A DNA stretch of 64,000 bases from Symsagittifera roscoffensis (taxonomy: Eukaryota; Xenacoelomorpha; Acoela; Convolutidae). Made by a program: the position numbers and the translations under genes. Shown piece after piece: positions 29,868 to 42,115 of the stretch (within the stretch, counting starts at the first letter, position 1; each line of letters opens with the position of its first letter). The notes beneath the pieces were generated by a model. That model ran no database searches, was not told where the DNA came from, and saw nothing but the letters and a program-made list of their open reading frames with translations. The stretch spans positions 94,461,845 through 94,525,844 of the forward strand of contig NC_087062.1 of the NCBI RefSeq assembly GCF_963678635.1. The letters are read 5' to 3'.

Positions 29868-32800
29868 ATCCTGCTTGTCAAAGTTAAATTTACAGTTCGC
29901 TCAAATAGAGTTTTACAATGGAGAGCTAGTAACGTTTTTTACAAACATTATATCGCATTTCCAAATCATTCGTAGAAAAATAATCCAGGAAAAAAATTAG
30001 TTTTTTTTTAGTTGAAGATAATTGGTTTTTGATACTTTTACTTTATTAGCTAACTCTGAAACCTCGCTATCGTGGAAGTTTGATCACACAAGATGTTTTG
30101 GAAACCAATTTTGCAAAAGCAGTTAAACATATGTTTTTTTAACGATACAAATTTTTGATGGCGTGTAATTTGATTCAAGTTGCTTCAGGAGTAAACCGGA
30201 TGGTCCAAATAGTTACATTTGTTTTAACAACCAGATCCGAGAAAAAATACAGTCAAATTGATTACTTCGTAGTCCTAGGTGGCAAAGCCGTCTTCCATAT
30301 TGTACTTTGTTTTTACATTTTAGTCAGGGGCGGTTCGTAGTTGATCCGAGTACTTGCTAATTCCAAAGCTTTTTAATGCTGTTATAGTTCGTTACTAAGG
30401 AAATTACATTCCTTCTGTTTTATGATGCTTTCTTACTTTAGCCAGTAAATTTGGAAAACAGAAGAAATAATAACACTCATAATAAATTGTTTCTAAATGA
30501 AGACATTACAAGAACGGAATTACAATCTAAATCTTTTACAAAAACGTCACTTGAGAAAACTGCGGTTTTTTTTTCATTTTTTTTTGCAAAATGAACTGCA
30601 AAAATCTGTTTTCATCATGTTCACACGAAAAACTCATACAGAGTACATAATTAACTTATTGATGTGCTGAAAAAAAAATAAACGATTAAAATGCTACCTT
30701 GTTTAAAATTGTGAAATTAAAATGATAACGAAGCTACCCGCAGTGAGGTTCCATGGATAACAATCGATTATCAAGGATTTCCATGTTCTGTCTCTATAAA
30801 AATCTTAAATTATCTGTTAGAATGGATTTATGGTCGGTTATAAAACAAAGTAAATAGAGATCATTTTGAGCCATTATAACAGATGGATTATAATAAATTT
30901 TTCTGAGAAAGAACCTGTATTTGCGAAACGTTGAACATAAATATTCAAAAAACGAATGTTGTAACCGCTTAAGTCTGTCTTATATATGGCTGCAGCAAAG
31001 ATTTATATTTTTCCTATTCCTTTTTCTTTGTGACTTACATTTACCGTAAAAATACGTGAAAAATACCGTAAACACGCAAACGTACGGGGTGTAGGTGTGT
31101 GAGGGGGTAGTGTAGGTCCTATGGGAGTAAAAGTAGGTGGGGAGTGAAGGTAGGTAGGCTACAGACTGATTCAAAAGTCCAGAAAAAGAAAATTATGCGG
31201 TATAAAATTAGTATAGAATATTTAAAAAACTGATTATAATCGATTGCAATGCATTTTCCACGGACCCAAAAAAATTGGTTTTTTGTCCAAAAAAATGATT
31301 TTTAAACATTTAGAAGCATTTTGTTTGAAAACTTCAAACAAAACTGAAATCAAAACAAACAACACAAAACATGAATATACAAAACTTGAAAAACAAAATG
31401 AATTCATGAAAATTATCCAAGAAGTTAAACAAGATTTTGAGCACAAAAATATGCAATAAACTCATAAAAATCATAAATACGCAGGCTCAGCAACTCTTAC
31501 GATTTGTCAAATCAAATCTTGCAGAGCTTCTGAACAAATTTGATGAAAAATTTTTGAAAATCTTTGAAAACTATGAAAGAATTTTGAAGATCGGCAAAGA
31601 CTAAATTGAAGTAAATAAATGAGAACAAAATTCCATTTTGGATGAGTAAATTTAAAAGTTCGCTGATGAATTTCAGATCGACAACATTGTGGGGCAATGA
31701 ACTGAGGCTCAAGCATATCATTTGAGTCTAATGACATAAGCATTAGAATAGAGTATTGCAACCATCAAATAAATAAAAATCATCAATAAAAAACTCGTTT
31801 TTTAAATGTTTTCTTTTTGCAAAAAAAAATGGATAAGCTTTTGGAGGATTCCGAAAAAGTTTCAGGAAAAAAATGAGGCAACACAAAAGCATATAATTAA
31901 TCACAACATAGATAAATAAAAGTAATTATTTAGAGAAAGTTATCTATTATCGAACAGTCCAAATTGAAATTTTTGAAGCTAAAAAATTTCAGTTTTTTTC
32001 TTATTAACATCATTTTAAAGCAGTGTTAGGCAATCAGTTGTGAAGTAATTTTAATCATAAGATGATATTTTTTTCGCAATGTTTCATTTTACGGGCATCC
32101 AGTAAAATATGAATGATTGTCCAATATTGCTTTTAAACAGATAGCTATCATCAAGAATTTTCGAAATTTTCAAAAGTTTTTTCAGAAGATTTTTCGCATC
32201 TATCTTCTTCTTTTTTTTTCAGGCATAAAAAATTATTGCAACTTGAAATGTATAAAGTGAATATCAGAGCAGAATTTCTGAAAAAAAAATCATAACCTAC
32301 AAAAAATAAAGACATAGAATAAATAATTAGAATCTTCGAACACATATTTCGATGCAAGTTTTACACCGAGAGAATCGACACAGAGGAAGAAAAGAGCTTT
32401 GCGCCGCTTGCAATTCCACTTTAACAAAAATTTTAAGCAAGCAGACAGTAAATAAACACTCATTTGTTTAATTTTCGAACGAATAGTCAAAAAAGGCTAA
32501 AAATGCGCTTATTTTGACACTTTTTCTAAAACTTATTTTGCTTGGCCTCCGAAACGATTTCAATAATTTTGCATAGGCATTAAATTACTTATATATTTGT
32601 AATTCGGTTACCTCAAAACAGCTGTAGAGGAGGTGCAATCGAGATGCTGAGCTGAAAATGATCAGTTTGTTGACGTCGATTGAATGCGAAAACATTTTGA
32701 TACAAAAACAAAAATATGGTTATTTCAACCTCATAACTTTCAAAAAGTAGCAATTAGCCATTACGAGTCAATTTTTTACGACGTCTGAAACTTATTTGAT

Positions 32801-33166
32801 TTACTTTTGGACGAATAGACAAAAAAAGTCTGAAGATGGGCTTATTTTGACACTTTTTCTTTAATATGTCCTAAAGAAAAAACTATTGGGCTAAGAACTT
32901 GTCTCAGGGAATCTATTTTGGCTCGAGAAAGTATGAAACGTTAAAAAATAAGTTGGATACTGGGACTTTTTGGTTTTTTGAAAAAAAAATCCTTTTGAAA
33001 ATTTTTGTTCGATTTCAACCCCCTCCCCCACGACGAACAAGTCAAGAAACAAATGGGTGCAAAAATTTATCATTAGTCAAGAACACATAAAAGTTTTTCC
33101 AAATTTTCTTAAACTTAACCACCGTTTACCGATTAAGCTAAATTGCCTGTCTCAGCTCAAAATGGA
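29868..33166. other. Unassigned AT-rich DNA
   Basis: No convincing gene in 3.3 kb. Noted: a G-rich patch at 31,085-31,160; 'gattataatcgatt' motifs at 30.76-30.90 and 31.23 kb; and a repeated block 'gcttattttgacactttttc' at 32,499 and 32,843, with similar flanks 334-344 bases apart. Open frames of up to 85 codons here have no motif and are extremely biased in composition. Confidence 0.45.
31085..31160 (+). repeat. G-rich degenerate minisatellite
   Basis: 'ggtgtaggtgtgtgaggggg' followed by 'gtaggtcctatgggag' and 'gtaggtggggagtgaaggta'. The G-run spacing could allow a G-quadruplex. No gene. Confidence 0.5.
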
Positions 33167-33174
33167 TAGATTTG

Positions 33175-33397
33175 GGCTCTTTTACAGTTTTCCTCCCCCT
33201 TTCAAAATACCGAGTTTTATGTTTGTTTTGCGTGTTATTACGGCTAAATGCGTGATGTTACGCTGTAAAGTATGAAAAACAAATCTGTTCAGAATTGTCG
33301 ATTTGTTCACCACGCCAAATTTCATTGCATTGTGACAACGTTAAATAGACTTTTCAGTATTGAATTAGAAAGGGGAGGGGGGAATTGGAAAAGAGCC
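33175..33397. mobile_element. GGCTC inverted-repeat MITE (copy 2)
   Basis: Ends 'ggctcttttacagttttcct' and the inverse 'ggaattggaaaagagcc' match the family at 5,528-5,733, including the pyrimidine tract next to the end. Flanks 'tagatttg' and 'tggatttg' agree at 7 of 8 bases, again an imperfect 8-bp duplication. Non-coding. Confidence 0.75.
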
Positions 33398-33405
33398 TGG
33401 ATTTG

Positions 33406-34260
33406 ATTCACCGCTCACTTTTTTTGAGGATAAAATATACCACGTGTTATTTATCCAAAAATCTAGTAGCCTAATTTCAAACCCACGTGATCTTACGAAG
33501 TAAATACAAGCTTTGCAGTGCAGTTATTTAAAAAATCTCCCGTCAAAATTGACTATTCAAGAAGTCTAAAAAAGTTGGCTACTTCGAAAAAAAAAATAAC
33601 TGACGAAAACACAAAGACACACCAAGCTCAAATATTTCATCAGGCATATCTGGACTTTCCCAGAGAGCGCTTTTTAATGCTTTGAATTTGTTTTTCGTTT
33701 TTAACACAACTTAAATAGTTTCTGAATACCTCCAAAAACCATACACAAACTCTGTTATGCAAAAAAACTTATAGGCCGCAGTATATTTTTGAAAATCCAT
33801 GCCAAAATGCCGTTTTTTGAAGTTTTTTTTGAAAAAGTTTCGGTCGCAAACTTGCATTTAAAGAGGGAATTCTCTGATAATTAAAGATAAAATTATCAAC
33901 AAAAACACCCAAGTAAATTAATGGCTTTAAGTTTTTTGACCAGTCTTTATAAGATCAGATTTTGACAAGATGATTTTTTCGTAATCAAAGAAACTATGAA
34001 AACTTATTTGTTTTTTTTTTAAATCTCCTAATTGAACTTGCAAGCGTTTAATTGGGTCTTTTAAGAGTGATATGAAAAACTAGTAGGCCTGACTTTGAAA
34101 AAAATTTTGAGCACGGGATAAATTAAAACGCATTTGTAATTTGCGTTAACGTTTTCAATGCAAGAGAAAATGTTTAAAGCGCGCATAAATGATCAAATTG
34201 GCAATTGTTTTTGCGCAGCCAAGTTTTTGCAGGTAGGAAAAGCTCGACTTGAACAATAGC
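33406..34260. other. Unassigned AT-rich DNA
   Basis: No gene or strong repeat seen. Confidence 0.45.
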
Positions 34261-34270
34261 GGAACAATAG

Positions 34271-34301
34271 CCCCCCCCCCCCCCCCCCCCTCCCCCCTCC
34301 C
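34271..34301 (+). repeat. Poly-C tract
   Basis: Twenty consecutive C followed by 'tcccccctccc'. It is preceded by a doubled 'gaacaatag' and followed by 'agagattcgaccctagtcga'. The length should be treated as approximate because homopolymers are error-prone in assemblies. Confidence 0.8.
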
Positions 34302-34320
34302 AGAGATTCGACCCTAGTCG

Positions 34321-34460
34321 ATCAAGGAGGGTTATTTTGCAATATCTTGCAGGTTTCTTGCAAATGAAGGTTATCTTACAAGATCATGCAAAAGTGAGGT
34401 TATCATACAAAAACTTGCAAAAGAAAGCTTATCTTGCAAGTATCTTGCAATATCCAACTA
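34321..34460 (+). repeat. Degenerate ~30-bp tandem repeat
   Basis: About four units of the form 'gaggttatcttgcaa...cttgcaaaag', for example at 34,367, 34,397 and 34,427. The units have diverged. No coding role. Confidence 0.6.
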
Positions 34461-37130
34461 GAACGAATTTGACTAGGATCACAAAAAATTCTATGTTTAA
34501 GCTCGGAAAAAAAACATTAGATTGAACAATTTTAAAAAATCTTCATATAAATTTTGAATTTTCATTTTTTGTTGTGTAAATTGTTTGAGATTGCCGTTAT
34601 AATTTATGAATTTCAATTTAAAATTTTCAAACACATTTTTTTGAATTTATTGGAAGTTTTTATCTAGTTTTGCAAATCTAGCGGTTAATTTTCAATTTTT
34701 TATTTCTTTTGTTAAAATTTTGATGAATAGAGTCAATTAACTTGAGATATTTTGTATGCTGTGTTCAGATAAATCCAATAAACAACTATGTTCATCTTAT
34801 TCTGAGGTTATATTTTTCTTTTTATTGCTGATTTGTATAAGTATTTAACTTTTTCTTCTTGCTACTGATAAAGTATCTACTGGAAAAAAAATTAATTGTT
34901 TTCTTGTGTAAAATTTTTTTTTCACAAAAAATCATGTTTTTAAAAATCTTGCTAGAATTAAGGTTATTTTTACAGAAGGTTGTCTTCGTGGTTTAAATTG
35001 TGGTTAATTTCCCTGAAAACATTGAAAACTATCAGTTCGATCATTGAAAATGGTGTAAAAACACCAAGCATGAATATTCCGTTACTAGCTCAAAAAAATA
35101 TATTATTTTGAAACAAATTTACGCAATATCACTGTTCAAAATTTTTTCATTGGCAAGCAGTAAATGTTTTTCAGAGGGCATTAAGCAAAACTCAATGTTG
35201 ACCTAACCTCGTAGGGGTAGATTTCAAATAAAATCTAAAATCGATTAATATTTGTTTGAGCAAGAGATAATAAATGTTGAGTCTTTAAACAACTTTTCAT
35301 TTTTATGACACAGGTGCAGTCAATAGAGAACTAAGCGCGCAAACTGCTGATAAAAAGATAATAGCATACATTTTTTATTTCAGCATAAAATGAAAAATAT
35401 ATATATTCTGTTTACCTTTTTTGTGAGGAAGTTTGGCGGAGAAGTATTGGCCTTAAGCCTCCATTTTTTCCACTTTAGAAGAAAAGGCAAAGCTGAAGAA
35501 TAGTAATTAAAAATCTTCAAAGGACTGTGACAACGAATTTTCATAATTGTTAGAAAATAAATTTCGGATACTCGAAAACGTGGTGCAAAAGCGAACACCA
35601 TTTGTCTCAGTACTTTTGTCCATATAAAACAAATAAAAAAGTCTAACTATTACGGAAAACGGCAAAAAAATCCTGACTTGAAAACAGAAGAAAGAAGGCA
35701 ACTATGAGTTTTAGTCTAATACACATTGGAAAGGCATCAAACGCTCACTTTTTCAGTTTTAGTATGTTTTGTTCGTTTTTCAAACGGCGAACAAAAAACT
35801 CATTAAGGATTACGGTTTAAGAGAGAACAAAGCTTTCCTTTTGCACCGTTCTGAAACCCACGTTCAGCTTTTCTTTTCATACTCGGAGCACAATTGAAAA
35901 GTAACTATAAGCCGCGAAAATTTGTATATTTTCCATCAAGCAGTCATAATAATCCCTAGATAATCGGCCAATAAATTTGAACATTTTTTTAAAACAAATA
36001 TAAACTCACTTACGTTCAAATACAACGCTATAAATAGTGATCCATAAAAAAAATCACAAACTTCAAAGAAAAATTAAAAAATCATGAACAAAAAGAAACA
36101 ATGAAATAAGCTAATAAATCACGGAGCAGGAAGTTCACAAAATATTGACATGGATTTTGAGTATTGATTTTATTGAAATCTGTCCGTTTCCTGTTTTCCA
36201 ATTCAAAAAGTGAAAACAAATAATCCCGGGTTAAACTTCAATCAAGCCCTGCAATACTTTAGTGACACAACCACCCTGTATGATTCACCGGAGCGTAAAA
36301 AAGAAAACAAAAATTTATGTTGCGACAAATTACTTTCATATGGTTATAGTTATACCACACGTTGGTTCTAAATCTATCCAGTTAACTCATTTTAACAGCA
36401 ATTTTAGCGAACTAAGTCTGGCTCGGGTGAACACTTTTCAAGGGGGTTTAAAGGATCTCAGTTAAGAAAACTGATTAAAATAAATGACTACTTATTTCAT
36501 ATGCCGCTAGTCGATAAACAGGCCGTTTATGCATAGTTCTATGCAAACTAGCCCTTGCTATGACAAAATTATAAACGCCATGCATGCTAATAGATTCAAA
36601 AAATTCACTACAAAAAATTCACTGCCGAATAAGTACTTTGGGTATGTGAAAAGCTGGAGGCGGGTTTTATCGGGAAATAAATCGCCGTTTTTAATGAAGT
36701 TGAACCAAAGTTTTTGCTAAGTTTTCCGCTATTTTTTTCATGAAAAATTCAATTACAGCTAAGCAATTCCAACAGCACTTATCCACTACTCATATCAGGA
36801 CAAAACTCTGAATATTCCGAATTCCTCTTAAATTATCAGCAAGAAATTTTTTAGATATTCATAAAACTAGACAAGAGCGCGCATTATCTTAAATTTCCAG
36901 TTCTCAAACCTCCTTAATTATTTTACCAAACAATAATCAAAAGCAACTGTTTCAGATTTAAGCTCAAAAAATTAACATAGTTCTGATGTTTTCAAAAAAT
37001 TCCGTCAAAAGAGTAAAAACTCGAAACTAGACTGAATAGGAAATCTACTCCAATCATAAATATTCCGATGCATTTTTCTAAGTTCGATACGATTTGTGTT
37101 TGATTGAAAATACAATATAGTACGATTATA
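34461..37130. other. Unassigned AT-rich DNA
   Basis: No gene seen in 2.7 kb. 'cattccg' type pieces around 35,060 and 37,060 may be Helentron-like relics too short to delimit. Open frames of about 60-75 codons lack motifs. Confidence 0.45.
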
Positions 37131-37370
37131 GTACCGACTTTCGTAACGAAAGTAACGGAATATTTTTGCTCGGGGTGATTTTTTTTCTCAAGACAAATTT
37201 CGACTTTTTCACTAGCCATTTTTGACGGAATTTTTTATATCATTCAAAAAATAGTGTTGTCCCGACCTCAAAATTGAAAAATATTTCACCTTTACTAGTT
37301 TTTCATAAAGTTATGTGGGTTTAAAGATTGACGTTTTGGCGAGTTTGAGAAAATTAACGCGCGAAATCTA
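37131..37370 (+). mobile_element. Helentron-like element, 5' fragment (copy E)
   Basis: It starts 'gtaccgactttcgtaacgaa' and runs through 'ctcggggtgattttttttc', 'gactttttcactagccattt' and the beginning of the core 'aaaattaacgcgcgaaatc', then loses similarity. The 3' half is missing. Confidence 0.8.
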
Positions 37371-37864
37371 TCAATGATATCATTTAGATTAACTTATTTT
37401 GATTAAGAGAAGATACGAGTAGTTTTTTTTTTAAAAAATGTTTTACCCCCAAGTTTTTCACAACAAATTAAATAGTCCAAGTAATAACCAGCAGTTTTAC
37501 AGAGGGAGACGCAAATTTTGACTGCTTGACTACCCAAATTTTTTTAGCTCAGTAAATTTTTGTTTTCAGACATGATTAGTTTATTAGATATAACAAAATT
37601 GCTTTAATAAATAAATTTGAAACCAGCTGCTAGATAAATTTAGACAAAACCAGTTTGAAAGTTGAAGATGTTGTTTTTGTTTCAACATTAAAAAGAAAAC
37701 TCTAACAGCAACTAGTTACTTTTGATGAGCTTTCATCCGACCAGTTTTGAATTTGCCCGATGTTTTTAATTTGCCCGATGCTCAACATAAAAAATATGAA
37801 TGTCATGAGTTCAATAAAATATTTAACTTGAAGTCATTTTCGTAAAACCACAGGGCTTGAAAAC

Positions 37865-37965
37865 TGTTAACTCGGGATATTTAGTGCTATTAATGAGTAA
37901 GTAGAGAGTTAATACGGCTCAGAAAAAGCTTCAAGCCAAATTTAGATCAGCTTTGTGGTCCTAAC
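37865..37965 (+). mobile_element. Helentron-like core fragment
   Basis: 'ttaactcgggatatttagtg' followed by 'gagagttaatacggctcaga' aligns with the family core and the 'gagatttaatccgtcttaga' block. It lies 500 bases after the break in copy E and may be its diverged continuation. Confidence 0.45.
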
Positions 37966-38155
37966 AAAAAACTTTTTAGGCGCTCAACACATGATTATAC
38001 GTAGCAAATGGCCGTAACTTTGAACGAGTCTGAAAAAAAAATCAAAATTTAATCAATCTTTTGAAATTGAAAGCAAATTAGCTGCCATTAAATGGCTTTG
38101 GAACCGTCAAGCACTTGCTCTGATGCCTGAGGTCTTGTTTGAATTATCATGCCCC

Positions 38156-38649
38156 GGATGCCCCCTCCTTCAGGGATTCGACCCCCTGCGGATGCCCCTC
38201 CTGTGGATGCCCCCCCCCTGCGGATGCCCCCCCCCTGCGGATGCCCCCTATTTGCGGATGCCCCCTCCTTCAGGGATTCGATCCCCTGCCGACCCAAAGG
38301 GTCCCCCTTTGATACTTTTAAGAAATCGAGTTTTGGCCGACCAATCTTAAAGTTTTTCTAAAGGCGCCTTTGGCGCCAATATATACTAATTTTGAGGAGG
38401 AAGCGCGCGTCGAAAAAACACAATTTTTCGGCCAAAATTTTCCAAAAAGTTCCTAAAAACGCCTTTTTTGACCTATTTTTTCAAAATTTTGCCTGCGGCG
38501 CAGAAAATTTGGCCAAAATAGAGACAAAACAGTGCTTTGGGAGAGCTCGAAAAATCAATTTGGTCGACCTAAAAAAAAGGTCGACAAATTTTTCAAAAAT
38601 TTTTTGAAAATCCGCCGCCCCCCGCAAGAAAATTCTAGATCCGCCCCTG
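38156..38649. mobile_element. hAT-like element related to the CAGGGGCGGAT family, with a C-rich tandem repeat
   Basis: The right end 'tctagatccgcccctg' is the family terminus. The interior shares 'ggccgaccaatctta' and 'gaggaagcgcgcgtcg' with the copies at 48.2 and 60.2 kb. The left part holds 'ggatgccccc' tandem units; a 100-base block starting at 38,156 recurs at 38,256 ('ggatgccccctccttcaggg'). The left terminus is unclear. Apparent Pro-rich peptides here come from the repeat. Confidence 0.6.
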
Positions 38650-39589
38650 CTTGGATTAATTGAAATTTGATAATTGTTAAAACATTTGAGTAGCCGCTTC
38701 AACTAATCTATTTTGACCAATTAGTCAGTATGCCCATAAAAACGAAAAAAAATTGATCAGTCGTACCACTTTTGAAAGAAAAAACCAATTTATGGAAAAA
38801 GGAAAGTGAAAGTTCTTTAGAAGTTATCGTCGATCGAAGCGTTGCAAAGTAGAGAAAGAAAAACATAACTGCCTGCAACAAGAATTCAAGTAACCTGAAA
38901 AATGAATTATGTATCTATATTAGGTCAATTATGTCAGTTCCAGGACTTTAATACATTTAGATACTTTGTTTTGGGTATTCTTTCGTTGAGGACAAGTTAT
39001 ATAGTCAAATACTATGCAAAGGCAGTTTGAAGTATTCTGAACTTTGAATATGTAGAAATTAGAGGCCGGTATTAAATCACTATGTTCACAATTATTGAAT
39101 AAAAAATTATGCTAGTTTTTGTGCTGTAATTTCTTGTCAAATAAGCGGAAACGTCTTGCCTCAGTTTTGCTTTTGTTCGTTCCTCCTTACATAATATTAA
39201 ATAAAAAGTACCAATTGTATCATTTAAACTTGTTCCATTCAAATTTGAATGATTTAATTTTCCTCGCGGTAATAAAAACTGGTATACAAATTTCAATAAG
39301 TATCGAAAATGCGCCCCACAATATTTATCACTTTTGAGGAAAAAAGGTAGAAAAAGAGGCAGAAAAAAAGAGGCAAATTTTTTTAAACTTTGAGATCAAA
39401 ACCTCAGCTTATTGGAATTTATATAGAAATTCGGTCGAAAACAGCTTGATGAAAAATCTAAAAAGCCGAAAAGAACAAATATTATTTAGAGAGCCGAAAT
39501 TTCCCGGGTCAATTTATGTTTTGACTTTCAAAGACGAGCACTTGACGGGAAATGAATAGTGGAGACAGGGTGTGAATCGGGCCCAAAGT
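38650..39589. other. Unassigned AT-rich DNA
   Basis: No gene or clear repeat. Confidence 0.45.
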
Positions 39590-39740
39590 CAAAACATACC
39601 TCAAGCACGGTCGAAACAAAACTCGAGCATGGTCCAAACATCCCTGGAGCACGATCGAAACATACCTCGAGCACGGTCAAAACATATCTCGAGCACGGTC
39701 GAAACATAACTCGAGCACAATCGAAAAATACCGAGTACAA
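39590..39740 (+). repeat. 22-bp tandem repeat, related to the 31-bp satellite
   Basis: Six units of the form 'tcgagcacggtcgaaacata' plus two bases follow each other without gaps. They equal the later 31-bp monomer minus its nine-base 'aaattttgg' part. Units differ from each other at one to four positions. Confidence 0.85.
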
Positions 39741-39970
39741 CATAAATAGTTTTATCAAATATCAACAAGTTTCTAACATTTCGACTCAAATTACAAAACA
39801 ATAATCCAAAAGATGGGAAAAAAAGTCAAAAATAGCTACTTTCTACAAAACATTTTAATTGGAAATAACTCAAATCATTTTGTTCATAAAAAACATCATA
39901 AGTTTTTACCCGAAAAGGACCATAACAATTAGAAATTTACAAATTTTGGATAACTCATGTTGTTTGAAAG

Positions 39971-40240
39971 TCGAAACATACCCGAACTCGGTCGAGCATG
40001 GTCGAAACATATCTAAGTGGAGTTGAACATGTCTAAGCAAGGTCGAAACATATTTTTTTGGGGTCGAGCTTAGTCGATCACATTTGTTTCGATCGAGCTC
40101 GGTCAAACCATACCAAATGTTGGTCGAGCTCGGTCGAAACGTACCGAATTTCGGTCGAGATGGTCGAAACATATCTAAGTGGAGTTGAACATGTCTAAGC
40201 AAGGTCGAAACTTATCATTTTTGGGTCGAGCACATTTGTT
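39971..40240 (+). repeat. Transitional satellite units
   Basis: Mixed units connect the 22-bp and 31-bp arrays, including 'taccaaatgttggtcgagct' and 'taccgaatttcggtcgagat'. A block beginning 'atctaagtggagttgaacat' (40,011) recurs at 40,173, exactly 162 bases later, showing a local duplication. Confidence 0.75.
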
Positions 40241-42115
40241 TTGGTCGAACCATACCAAATTTCGGTCAAGCTCGGTCGAAACATACCAAATTTTGGTCGG
40301 GCTCGGTCGAACCATACCCAATTTTGGTCGAGCTCGGTCGAAACATACCAAATTTTGGTCGAGCTCGGTCGAAACATACCAAATTTTGGTCAAGCTCGGT
40401 CGAAACATACCAAACTTTGGTCGAGCTCGGTCGAATCATACCAAATTTTGGTCGAGCTCGGTCGAATCATACCAAATTTTGCTCGAGCTCGGTCGAATCA
40501 TACCAAATTTTGGTCGAGCTCGGTCGAACCATACCAAATTATGGTCGAGCTCGGTCGAATCATACCAAATTTTGGTCGAGCTCGGTCGAAACATACCAAA
40601 TTTTGGTCAAGCTCGGTCGAAACATACCAAATTTTGGTCGGGCTCGGTCGAACCATACCCAATTTTGGTCGAGCTCGGTCGAAACATACCAAATTTTGGT
40701 CGAGCTCGGTCGAAACATACCAAATTTTGGTCAAGCTCGGTCGAAACATACCAAACTTTGGTCGAGCTCGGTCGAATCATACCAAATTTTGGTCGAGCTC
40801 GGTCGAATCATACCAAATTTTGCTCGAGCTCGGTCGAACCATACCAAATTTTGGTCAAGCTCGGTCGAACCATACCAAATGTTGGTCAAGCTCGGTCGAA
40901 ACATACCAAATTTTGGTCGGGCTCGGTCGAATCATACCAAATTTTGGTCGAACTCGGTCGAATCATACCAAATTTTGGTCGAGCTCCGTCGAAACATACC
41001 AAATTTTGGTCGAGCTCGGTCGAATCATACCAAATTTTGGTCAAGCTCGGTCGAAACATACCAAATTTTGGTCAAGCTTGGTCAAATCATACCAAATTTT
41101 GGTCGAACTCGGTCGAATCATACCAAATTTTGGTCGAGCTCCGTCGAAACATACCAAATTTTGGTCGAGCTCGGTCGAATCATACCAAATTTTGGTCACG
41201 CTCGGTCGAAACATACCAAATTTTGGTCGAGCTTGGTCGAATCATACCAAATTTTGGTCGAGCTCGGTCGAATCATACCAAATTTTGGTCGAGCTCGGTC
41301 GAACCATACCAAGTTTTGGTCAAGCTTGGTCGAACCATACCAAATTTTGGTCAAGCTCGGTCGAAACATACCAAATTTTGGTCGAGCTCGGTCGAATCAT
41401 ACCAAATTTTGGTCTAGCTTGGTCGAACCATACCAAATTTTGGTCAAACTTGGTCGAATCATACCAAATTTTGGTCGACCTCGGTCGAACCATACCAAAT
41501 TTTGGTCGAGCTCGGTCGAATCATACCAAATTTTGGTCGAGCTCGGTTGAAACGTACCAAATTTTGGTCAAGCTCGGTCAAAACATACCAAATTTTGGTC
41601 GAGCTTGGTCGAATCATACCAAATTTTGGTCGAGCTCGGTCGAATCATACCAAATTTTAGTCGAGCTCGGTCGAACCATACCAAATTTTGGTCAAGCTCG
41701 GTCGAACCATACCAACTTTTGGTCAAGCTCGGTCGAAACATACCAAATTATGGTCGAGCTCGGTCGAATCATCTCAAATTTTGGTCAAGCTCGGTCGAAT
41801 CATACCAAATTTTGGTCGAGCTCGATCGAACCATACCAAATTTTAGTCAAGCTCGGTCGAAACATACCAAATTTTGGTCAAGCTCGGTCGAAACATACCA
41901 AATTTTGGTCAAGCTCGGTCGAAACATACCAAATTTTGGTCGAGCTCGGTCGAATCATACCAAATTTTGGTCAAGCTCGGTCGAATCATACCAAATTTTG
42001 GTCGAGCTCGGTCGAACCATACCAAATTTTGGTCAAGCTCGGTCGAAACATACCAAATTTTGGTCGAGATGGTCGAAACATAACTATTTTTGGCCGAGAC
42101 GGTCGAAACATAAAG
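40241..42115 (+). repeat. 31-bp satellite array (about 60 units)
   Basis: The monomer is 'gaaacataccaaattttggt' followed by 'cgagctcggtc'. Variants at two sites (gaaac/gaatc/gaacc and gagctc/aagctc/agcttg) mark individual units. Because 31 is not a multiple of three, each frame reads all registers, and all three forward frames are open for hundreds of codons (412, 625 and 408, then another 179). The translations are the same 31-residue repeat (blocks NIPNFGRARS, KHTKFWSSSVE, TYQILVELGR) in shifted phase. I find no start context, splice signal or domain, so I annotate repeat DNA and not a gene. Longer repeats of 341 bases (11 units) and 155 bases (5 units) are visible. Confidence 0.95.

Noticed and set aside
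38123-38361. A Pro-rich protein
   Set aside because: The peptide is produced by the C-rich 'ggatgcccc' tandem repeat at the edge of a hAT-like element and is present in two frames at once.
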